From Nostoc sp. CENA543 (GTDB lineage: Bacteria > Cyanobacteriota > Cyanobacteriia > Cyanobacteriales > Nostocaceae): DNA of 64,000 bases. A model generated the notes under the pieces. The model saw nothing but the letters and a program-made list of their open reading frames with translations. It did not search any database and was not told where the DNA came from. Shown here in pieces: positions 54,617-62,388 of this stretch. Location: contig NZ_CP023278.1 in NCBI RefSeq assembly GCF_002896875.1, positions 2,542,001 to 2,606,000 of the forward strand, in the 5' to 3' direction. The position numbers and the translations under genes are program-made. Position 1 is the first letter of the stretch. Every line of letters begins with the position of its first letter.

Positions 54617-57600
54617 ATGTCAAGAATCCAGCGTACCCATTTGCAGTGTTACTATGTTTCCATCGTCTCAATGTTATTGATGCTGCTCTTAAGCTTCACG
54701 CTGGAAAACTGGTTAAAAGTGGAGGTTACACCACTTTTTCTGGCGGCTGTAGTTTTTATGAGTTGGTATGGTGGATTATTTCTGGGTTTAGTCGCTACCG
54801 TCTTAGCGACTGTAGGAAAAGATTACTTTTTCAATTTGCCTTTATACTCTGTACCACCATTAAACTGGACTGATGTATGCAATTTAATCATTTTTAGTTT
54901 AGTAGCATTATTTATTAGTTCAATACATTCAGAACTACATACTGCTAGACCCAAACCTGATGTCGAACTAGAAAAGCTCAAAGTGAGCCATTTTCACCTA
55001 TTAGAGACAATCAATGAAGGTATTTGCATATTTAACACTGAGGGACAGACAGAATATGTCAATCCTCGGTTAGCTCAAATGCTAGGTTATAGTACCGAAC
55101 ATCTCAGCGATCGCTCAATTTTTGACTTCATTAACCATCAGGCGCGCCTCGAAATAGAGCAATGGCTAGAACAAGAAAATCACAAGCATCCACAGACAAA
55201 ACAACGGTTTGAGTGGCGTTTACAAAATCAGGATCAATCAGGAATTTGGGTAAGTGTTTCTATAAGTCCCATGCTGAATCAGCAGGGGGAATTATCCGGT
55301 GCGATCGCGATTCTCACCGACATCACAGAACGCAAGCAGATAGAAGCAGCATTGCGACACAGTGAAGCGATCGCCAAAGCACGGGCAGAAGAACTAGAAA
55401 CCATTATGGAGACAGTCCCTGTGTCTGTGTGGATTGCCCACGATCCGCAATGCCATTACATGAGTGCCAACCGCACTGCTTACGAAATGATGCGAATGCC
55501 ACCAGGCTCGGTAATGACGGCGACTCCTGCCAGTGGAGAATACCCCTTTCCGTTTAAAATCCAAAAAAATGGTCAAGATATTCCACTTACCGAGTTGGCA
55601 ATGCAACGCGCAGGTTTGACAGGACAAGAGGTGGAAGCAGAATTTGAGTTTGTCTTTAGTGATCATGATATCCGGTATATTTACGGCAAAGCTACTCCTT
55701 TGCGGGACACAGATGGTCATGTCCGGGGTGTAATTGGTGCATTTATGGATGTCACTGAACGTCAGCAAGCTGAAGCCGAACGACAAAAGTTGATGTCTCT
55801 GTTGCAACAAAAACAGGAATGGCTTGATTTAGCCCAAAAATCTGCCAAAATCGGTAGTTTTTACTGGGAAGTGCCAGCTAATGTCAATGTCTGGTCACAA
55901 GAGTTAGAAACCATCTATGGTTTAAAACCTGGTGAATTTGGCGGTACTTATCAGGACTGGGCTAAATTTGTGCATCCAGATGATTTAATGAACGCAGAAG
56001 CAGAATTACATCGTTGCATAAATCTAGGTGAAACTGAATATTTCACTGATTTCCGAATTATTTGGCAGGATGGTAGCATTCACTGGCTTCAGTCGAGGGC
56101 TAGAATTCTCTATGATGATGCAGGTCAACCCTGCCGCATGGTGGGGGTAAATATTGATATTAGTGAACGCAAGCAAGTAGAAGAAGCATTGCGGCAAAGT
56201 GAGGCTCGACTCAGACAGTTATTACAATCCAGCATCATCGGCATTATTGAGGTCGAGTTAGACACAATTACCTTTGCCAATGATGCCTTCTTAAAAATGG
56301 TTGGTTATAGCCAGGAAGATGTCTTAGCCAGAAAGCTCAACTGGCAAGCAATGACTCCACCAGAATACAACGAAATTGATCAAGCTAAAGTCGAGGAAGT
56401 CTTAACATCGGGAGTTTGTATTCCCTTTGAAAAAGAGTATATCCGTAAAGATGGTTCTCGTGTACCGATTATGTTGGGTGCGGCGCGATTAACATCTGGC
56501 CCGTCAACATGGGTTTGCTTCATTTTAGATTTAACAGAACGCAAACAAGCCCAAGCCGCCCTACAAGAAAGCGAATTGATGTTTCGCACCCTGGCTAACA
56601 CCACACCGCAGATGTTTTGGATTACGCAGCCAGATGGCTTTCATGAGTATTTTAATCAACGCTGGTACGACTATACAGGAGGAACTCTAGAAAAGGCTCA
56701 AGGTGAGGGATGGTTAGCGATTTTGCACCCTGACGATGTGCAACGTACCATAGAATGTTGGTATGGTTGCCTGCAAACAGGCAAAGATTACGAAATTGAG
56801 TATCGTTTGCGTCGTGCGGATGGAGAATACCGTTGGCATTTAGGGCGGGCAATTCCCCTAAAAAACAAAAATGGTCAAATCTTGAAATGGTTTGGTTCTT
56901 GTACCGATATTCACGACCAAAAATTGGCAATTGAAGAACGGGCAGATGCTTGGGAAAAAGAACGCAAAGCCCGGATAGAATTAGAACAAGCCAACCGCAT
57001 GAAAGATGATTTTTTGGCTATAGTTTCTCATGAATTGCGATCGCCCCTCAATCCGATTCTTGGCTGGGCAAAACTCCTCAAAACCCGCAAGTTGGATCAA
57101 ATCAAGACAAAACAAGCACTAGAAGTAATCGAACGCAATGCCAAATTACAAGCGCGGTTAATCGAAGATTTACTGGATGTTTCCCGAATATTACGTGGCA
57201 AACTCAGCTTGAATACTTGTACAGTTGACTTGGTAAATACCATTGAAGCAGCACTAGAAACAGTACGTCTAGCGGCTGAAGCTAAATCAATTGACATCTA
57301 CACTGAGCTTGCTACTAATGAGTGCAAGGTAGAAGGCGACCCCAACCGTTTACAACAAGTAGTTTGGAATTTGCTCACTAATGCTGTTAAGTTTACACCA
57401 GAAGGAGGACGAGTAGAAGTAAGGTTAGAGAAAATAGGAGCTTGGGCGCAAATTCAGGTAAGTGACACAGGAAAAGGTATTACCCCAGACTTTTTACCTT
57501 ATGTGTTTGAACGCTTCCGCCAAGCCGATGAAGGCACGACCAGAAAATTTGGTGGCTTAGGATTAGGATTAGCTATTGTGCGTCATCTTGTAGAACTTCA

Positions 57601-58102
57601 CGGCGGTTCTGTACAAGTTACAAGCCCAGGAGAAGGTTTAGGTGCGACTTTTTCCGTCAAGCTACCACTGATTGCGACATATCAAGTTGATAATGACTAT
57701 CGTTTACCGGATTGTACTCCCAATATTCAAGGCTTGCGGATATTAATTGTAGATGATGATGCCGACACCTTAGAATTACTCACTTTCATCCTAGAACAGC
57801 ATGGTGTGGCAGTCCAAGCCGTAACGTCAGCGAGTGCAGCACTAGAAGCGATCGCTCAAAATAAACCTGATTTACTATTAAGTGATATTGGAATGCCGGA
57901 AATGGATGGTTATATGCTCATTCAGCAAATAAGAGCCTCAGAAGCAGCATCAATTACCAAGTTACCAGCGATCGCCTTAACTGCTTTTGCTGGTGAGAGT
58001 AACTCTCAAAAGATTATTTCCGCCGGTTTCCAAAGACATCTAACTAAACCTGTAGAACCATCAGAATTAGCAGCCGTAATTGCCAACCTCATACAAATTT
58101 AA
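54617..58102 (+). CDS. Membrane-anchored hybrid histidine kinase (DUF4118-type sensor, five PAS, HisKA, HATPase, REC)
   Basis: 1161 residues. Residues about 13-105 hold three or four membrane segments in the KdpD-like DUF4118 pattern (MSWYGGLFLGLVATVLAT). Five PAS domains lie at about 122-240, 256-390, 395-515, 525-640 and 652-770; several have HPDD loops (PAS3-type). HisKA has VSHELRSPLNP (H805), the HATPase has LLTNAVKF and GLGLAIV, and the terminal receiver has D1090 (LLSDIGMP). Flanked by Yfr2-like RNA genes on both sides. The signal sensed is unknown. Confidence 0.92.
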   Translation: MSRIQRTHLQCYYVSIVSMLLMLLLSFTLENWLKVEVTPLFLAAVVFMSWYGGLFLGLVATVLATVGKDYFFNLPLYSVPPLNWTDVCNLIIFSLVALFISSIHSELHTARPKPDVELEKLKVSHFHLLETINEGICIFNTEGQTEYVNPRLAQMLGYSTEHLSDRSIFDFINHQARLEIEQWLEQENHKHPQTKQRFEWRLQNQDQSGIWVSVSISPMLNQQGELSGAIAILTDITERKQIEAALRHSEAIAKARAEELETIMETVPVSVWIAHDPQCHYMSANRTAYEMMRMPPGSVMTATPASGEYPFPFKIQKNGQDIPLTELAMQRAGLTGQEVEAEFEFVFSDHDIRYIYGKATPLRDTDGHVRGVIGAFMDVTERQQAEAERQKLMSLLQQKQEWLDLAQKSAKIGSFYWEVPANVNVWSQELETIYGLKPGEFGGTYQDWAKFVHPDDLMNAEAELHRCINLGETEYFTDFRIIWQDGSIHWLQSRARILYDDAGQPCRMVGVNIDISERKQVEEALRQSEARLRQLLQSSIIGIIEVELDTITFANDAFLKMVGYSQEDVLARKLNWQAMTPPEYNEIDQAKVEEVLTSGVCIPFEKEYIRKDGSRVPIMLGAARLTSGPSTWVCFILDLTERKQAQAALQESELMFRTLANTTPQMFWITQPDGFHEYFNQRWYDYTGGTLEKAQGEGWLAILHPDDVQRTIECWYGCLQTGKDYEIEYRLRRADGEYRWHLGRAIPLKNKNGQILKWFGSCTDIHDQKLAIEERADAWEKERKARIELEQANRMKDDFLAIVSHELRSPLNPILGWAKLLKTRKLDQIKTKQALEVIERNAKLQARLIEDLLDVSRILRGKLSLNTCTVDLVNTIEAALETVRLAAEAKSIDIYTELATNECKVEGDPNRLQQVVWNLLTNAVKFTPEGGRVEVRLEKIGAWAQIQVSDTGKGITPDFLPYVFERFRQADEGTTRKFGGLGLGLAIVRHLVELHGGSVQVTSPGEGLGATFSVKLPLIATYQVDNDYRLPDCTPNIQGLRILIVDDDADTLELLTFILEQHGVAVQAVTSASAALEAIAQNKPDLLLSDIGMPEMDGYMLIQQIRASEAASITKLPAIALTAFAGESNSQKIISAGFQRHLTKPVEPSELAAVIANLIQI

Positions 58103-58513
58103 AAAATTCACGCCTATTCTATGGCTAGGCTTAGGCCGATCAAATTCCCAATTAAGCAAGGCTAAATTTTACCTGGTTAGTGCGTATATATGTGTCGTCT
58201 TTAAAACACCAACAACGGTAAAAAGGATGAAAAATTAAAGAGCGTCTGGACGTGTTGCCGTGTTTCCACTCCAAACGCTCTTAATTTTCAACTTGCTCCT
58301 CACACACAACTAGAGAATAGCACCATTGGGAAACAGTGACTAGTAATATAAGTGACACTTTGCAAACTGCACCATGAGATGGGATTGGGGACTGGGAAGA
58401 TGGGGAAGTGTGGGGAGAGAGGGGGGAAAGATTTCTTCCCTATCCTCCCACACCTCCCACCCCTCCCACACTTCCTGCTTGCCCTATGCCCCATGCCCCA
58501 TTCCCCATTCCCA
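58103..58513. other. Intergenic region with third Yfr2-like RNA and G/C-skewed repeats
   Basis: The RNA gene is at 58229-58310. About 58379-58512 carries GGGGATTGGGGACTGGG heptamers and (CCTCCCACAC)n-type units up to the purH stop; no gene. Confidence 0.65.
58229..58310 (-). ncRNA. yfr2: Yfr2-family small RNA, copy C
   Basis: Minus strand, 5' TTGTGTGTGAGGAGCAAG, stem AAGAGCGTTTGGAGTG / CACGTCCAGACGCTCTT with GTGGAAACACGG. Compared with copies A and B the stem differs at both sides (GAGCGT with ACGCTC), a compensatory change that supports the RNA structure. The -10 TATTCT and the following CTAGTTGTGTGTG are the same as in copy A. Confidence 0.8.
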
Positions 58514-60052
58514 TTAGTGGAGAAAATGACGGATACCGGTCAATACCATGACTAAACCTAGTTCATTAGCAGCTTTGATCGAATCTTGGTCACGCAAGCT
58601 TCCGCCTGGTTGGACGATCGCAGTAATACCTGCGGCGGCGGCTGTTCTGACAGAATCATCAAAGGGGAAAAATCCGTCACTGGCGAGAATCGCACCTTTG
58701 GCTTGATCTCCGGCTTGTTCGAGGGCGATTTTGGTTGAACCAACGCGGTTCATTTGTCCAGCACCGACACCAAGAGTAGTGCGATCGCTTGTGAGGACAA
58801 TGGCATTAGATTTAACGTGTTTGCAAACTTTCCACGCAAATAACAATTCTTCTAGTTCATCAACAGTGGGTTGACGGTCAGTGACGACTTGCCATTTACT
58901 AGTGTCAGCGATCGCATCGTCCGCAGTCTGCACCAAGAAACCGCCCGCAATTTGTTTTACCAGAGTTTTCGGGCCACTACTCAAATCTGCTAAAGTCAAA
59001 ACCCGCACATTGGATTTTTTCGCCAGAATTTTTTGGGCTTCTGCATCACAATCAGGTGCAACTACACATTCTAGAAATGTCTTAGTTAATTCAGTGGCGG
59101 TAGCTGCATCAATGGAACGATTGAGGGCGACAATACCACCAAAAGCAGAGATAGAATCAGCATTAAAAGCCTTTTGATAAGCTTCCACCAAGGTATTACC
59201 TAACGCCGTGCCGCAGGGATTGGTATGTTTGATGATGGTAGCGGCTGGTGTATCAGGAAATTCAGCAATAATGCGACGGGCGGCTTCTAAATCCACCAAA
59301 TTATTGTAGCTGAGTTCTTTTCCTTGCAATTTTGTCGCCGCCGCCCAACCACTTGCAGTTATACCAGTTTGATACCAAGTAGCAGGTTGGTGGGGGTTTT
59401 CGCCGTAACGCAGAGATTGTAACTCTTTACCGTTGAGGGTGTATTGTTGGGGGAGGGAAGTTTGGGATTGTTGAGACAGGTAGGAAGCGATCGCTTGATC
59501 ATAACTAGCTGTATGCAAAAATCCTTTTAAAGCTGCTTTTTGACGAAATTCTAGGGAAACTTCGCCGTTATTTTGCCGTAATTCCTGCAAATACTCATCG
59601 TACTGCCCTGGGTCACATAATACTGTCAGATGAGCGAAATTTTTTGATGAAGCTCTTAACATCGCCGGGCCACCAATATCAATTTGTTCCACAGCTTCAG
59701 ATAACGTTACCCCTGGTTTAGCAATAGTCGCCTCAAAGGGATAAAGATTCACGACTACTAAATCAATCGGGCGAATTTGGTTATTTTCCAAATCTGTCAC
59801 ATCTTGAGGTACATCCCGCCGGGCCAAAATACCACCATGAATCCGAGGATGGAGAGTTTTTACACGTCCCCCTAAAATTTCCGGTGAACCCGTATATTCC
59901 GAAACCTTCGTTACAGGTATTCCCGCATCTTTGAGGGCTTGGGCTGTTCCCCCACTGCTGATTAAATCAAATTCAAATTCTTCTACCAAGCTACGGGCTA
60001 AGTCAATTAAACCAGTTTTATTAGATACACTCAGCAGTGCTAGACGCGCCAT
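58514..60052 (-). CDS. purH: Bifunctional AICAR formyltransferase/IMP cyclohydrolase
   Basis: 512 residues, full length. N-terminal IMP cyclohydrolase domain (LALLSVSNKTG, SSGGTA, GGRVKTLHPRIHGG) and C-terminal AICAR transformylase domain (SLRYGENPHQ, IKHTNPCG, QMNRVGS). Catalyses the last two steps of purine synthesis. Housekeeping gene; divergent from the TIR gene. Confidence 0.96.
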   Translation of the reverse strand: MARLALLSVSNKTGLIDLARSLVEEFEFDLISSGGTAQALKDAGIPVTKVSEYTGSPEILGGRVKTLHPRIHGGILARRDVPQDVTDLENNQIRPIDLVVVNLYPFEATIAKPGVTLSEAVEQIDIGGPAMLRASSKNFAHLTVLCDPGQYDEYLQELRQNNGEVSLEFRQKAALKGFLHTASYDQAIASYLSQQSQTSLPQQYTLNGKELQSLRYGENPHQPATWYQTGITASGWAAATKLQGKELSYNNLVDLEAARRIIAEFPDTPAATIIKHTNPCGTALGNTLVEAYQKAFNADSISAFGGIVALNRSIDAATATELTKTFLECVVAPDCDAEAQKILAKKSNVRVLTLADLSSGPKTLVKQIAGGFLVQTADDAIADTSKWQVVTDRQPTVDELEELLFAWKVCKHVKSNAIVLTSDRTTLGVGAGQMNRVGSTKIALEQAGDQAKGAILASDGFFPFDDSVRTAAAAGITAIVQPGGSLRDQDSIKAANELGLVMVLTGIRHFLH

Positions 60053-60377
60053 GTCTCAATTCCTCAAATTTAGCGGGTGATGCCAAAGACCACAATTTTT
60101 ACATAACCCTGGCTTCACTTCAATACCATGAGGAATAATTGTGTTTCTATGTCTGCCTGAACAGTGGAAAATCATAAAAAGTGGGCAAATGGTCAGAATT
60201 TATTTTTAAGTGTCGCTGAAGGCATTCATATACTAGCAAAAAAATTAGCAAAAAATTTATAAAAAACAATCGATTGAAACTGCATTATGAGAATCGAATA
60301 GATTATCAGCAAATTAAAACTCAATACTTTCAATAGATAAACTCATCCTTAGTTCAGATTAATAGGTATTAAGGTCA
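60053..60377. other. Spacer between divergent purH and TIR genes
   Basis: 325 bp, AT-rich, with promoters expected in both directions. No gene or repeat recognised. Confidence 0.5.
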
Positions 60378-61442
60378 ATGTCAGCATCTAAACTTGTCAA
60401 AGTTTTTTACTGTTGCTCCAATGCGGAACGAGATGAACAACTGCGCCAGAAATTAGAAACTCATCTCAAAGGCTTGGAGAGGGAACGCGTGATCAATAGC
60501 TGGCATCCAGGTATGGTGAGTCCTGGCAAAGAATGGGAAATCGAGAGTGATAGAGAACTAAATGAGGCAGATATAATTTTGGTGCTAATTAGTTCCGATT
60601 TTATATATTCTGATTATCATTGGGAAATAGTGATCAACAAAGCTATGCAAAGGCATAGGGCTGGAGAAGCTCGCGTAATTCCTATTCTCCTCCGTCCCGT
60701 TCTTGATACTTGGAAACTTGCATTAGATAATCTCAAAGCTTTGCCAGAAGGTGAAAGACCTATCACTGATTGGAAACCATACGATAAAGCTTTTCTCAAT
60801 ATTGCTCAAGGTATCAAGGCAGAAGTCAAAAAACTCACCGATCCCACCTTCACTATAAAACAATATTCACGGCAAACTGGTGCAGTTCTAATACCGATTT
60901 TAAAAACTGCTGGTCATGCTTTTATACATATCATAGGACTTAAATCGTCAAAAACTCGTCGGCATCGCAGAAACAGTAAGATACTTGATAAAACAGTTAT
61001 TTTCATTGCACTATGCAGTGTTCCTATACTTTTATTTTTTTGGCAACCAGGCATATATAAAAGTTTTTTCTTAGAATCTATTCCCCATCTAGAATCTACA
61101 GAAAAAGTTAATTCCTCTGGATGGATATGGTTAGGTATAGTTAAAAATCGTCCAGGTGCTTTGTCCCCTGGAGAACCGTTAGTTGTTCAACAAAAAAATA
61201 TTGAAGAATACCCTAGTATTGAGCCTCTCATTGTCCCATCACCAGGAACCGTAGTAACGGTTAGACAAATTGTAGATTTAAGGCAAGAAAAATCTTTAAT
61301 TTCAGAACCAATTCATAGATTTCAAGGTGGAGAGGAGTTAGTCATACTTAAAGTAGAGCCTTTAAAAAAGGCTAGTAGAAATTCAGCCTATATCCGATTG
61401 ATGGCAAAAGTTCGTTGTAATCACAATTGTGACAAAAAATAG
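60378..61442 (+). CDS. TIR-domain protein with membrane segment and C-terminal beta domain
   Basis: 354 residues. Residues about 5-150 form a TIR domain of the bacterial TIR_2-like class: VKVFYCCSNAERDE, WHPGMVSPG, DIILVLISSDFIYSDYHWE, ARVIPILLRPV. A membrane segment (about 208-230, VIFIALCSVPILLFFW) separates it from a C-terminal 120 residues with an SH3-like beta pattern (GWIWLGIV...LVVQ.., VVTVRQIVDLR). The likely catalytic Glu is E83 (HWEIV), but in related TIRs the acidic residue sits slightly further on, so NADase activity is uncertain. Stand-alone; such proteins are often defence or cell-death effectors. Confidence 0.8.
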   Translation: MSASKLVKVFYCCSNAERDEQLRQKLETHLKGLERERVINSWHPGMVSPGKEWEIESDRELNEADIILVLISSDFIYSDYHWEIVINKAMQRHRAGEARVIPILLRPVLDTWKLALDNLKALPEGERPITDWKPYDKAFLNIAQGIKAEVKKLTDPTFTIKQYSRQTGAVLIPILKTAGHAFIHIIGLKSSKTRRHRRNSKILDKTVIFIALCSVPILLFFWQPGIYKSFFLESIPHLESTEKVNSSGWIWLGIVKNRPGALSPGEPLVVQQKNIEEYPSIEPLIVPSPGTVVTVRQIVDLRQEKSLISEPIHRFQGGEELVILKVEPLKKASRNSAYIRLMAKVRCNHNCDKK

Positions 61443-61508
61443 TCTAATGCAATTACATCGAAGATTTAATGGCTTCAGTAATTTTCCTGAGAAATGGGGA
61501 ATAAGGCA

Positions 61509-62369
61509 CTATTTCCTATCCAACCAAGTCTGTAAGTCAGCTAAACTGCTGAAATCTAGTAGTGCTTCACTCAAATCTTCCAGACTAGGCAAAGGTAAAT
61601 CAGTAATTGTGGCGTGCATTTCTTCAGACAGTTCGCCAAAACGCTTAGTTAGCAGTCGGATAATTAGATTGATTGTTGCTTCTTCTCTTCCTTCCTCTCT
61701 CCCTTCCTCTCTTCCTTCTTCCTTGATTTCTCGATAAACTCTTGTTTCCTTAAGTGTAATTCCCAGCATTGACTCAACCTCTATTCTGCTCAATTGTTCA
61801 AACTTGTACACCATAATTGTAATAATCATCTCTATTATGGCGCGACTTGCTGGCTCAGTTACTTCTTGACGCGTTTTGCTTAATAAGTATCGGGCTTCTT
61901 CTGGTGCTTGACTTTCTTCTACAGTAGTCAGCACCATGAGTGCTACCCATATTGGTAATTGGCGAATATTTCCTAATTCATCTAAATAGATTCTATGTAC
62001 TTGTTCACCGTTAAGTAATGAACGATGAGGATGAATTTTACTTTGCTCAAAATTGCGTGAGGGATAAATGATCACTGCTTGCCAATCGCTAAACTTTGTA
62101 TGGTTGCGATAGAAGTAGAGTGAAGATTCTGCAAAGACTCTTTCGTAAAGTTGTTCGTCTTTTTGAAATTGTACCTCACAAAAATATATAACTCCTGTAT
62201 CTTGGTTTTCTGGTGGTAGAAACACCCCATCAATTTCAAATTTGGGTTCTTTGACAGCTACAGATTCAAATCGGTAAGCATCTGCATTAGTTGGCGGTGT
62301 TGCTAGTAGTTGAAACAAGAGTGTAGGAGATTGTTGAAACAGTTTGTAAAAAATGGAATCTCGCCGCAT
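61509..62369 (-). CDS. Rpn/DUF2887-type putative nuclease with DUF4351-like tail
   Basis: 286 residues. MRRDSIFYKLFQQSPTLLFQ and the PD-(D/E)xK-like pair EIDGVF...IYFCEVQFQKD identify the Rpn/transposase_31-like nuclease family common in cyanobacteria. A charged repeat (GREEGREEGREE) links it to a C-terminal DUF4351-like helical segment (IIRLLTKRFGEL). Usually present in many copies per genome; it may promote recombination. The overlapping plus-strand open frame is rejected. Confidence 0.85.
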   Translation of the reverse strand: MRRDSIFYKLFQQSPTLLFQLLATPPTNADAYRFESVAVKEPKFEIDGVFLPPENQDTGVIYFCEVQFQKDEQLYERVFAESSLYFYRNHTKFSDWQAVIIYPSRNFEQSKIHPHRSLLNGEQVHRIYLDELGNIRQLPIWVALMVLTTVEESQAPEEARYLLSKTRQEVTEPASRAIIEMIITIMVYKFEQLSRIEVESMLGITLKETRVYREIKEEGREEGREEGREEATINLIIRLLTKRFGELSEEMHATITDLPLPSLEDLSEALLDFSSLADLQTWLDRK

Positions 62370-62388
62370 TCTTCTTTAAATGTTACTA

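Noticed and set aside
61429-61737. 102-codon open frame on the plus strand ending in SLPSSLPSSLPSSL
   Set aside because: It is antisense to the Rpn-type nuclease gene, whose GREEGREE repeat explains the periodic pattern.
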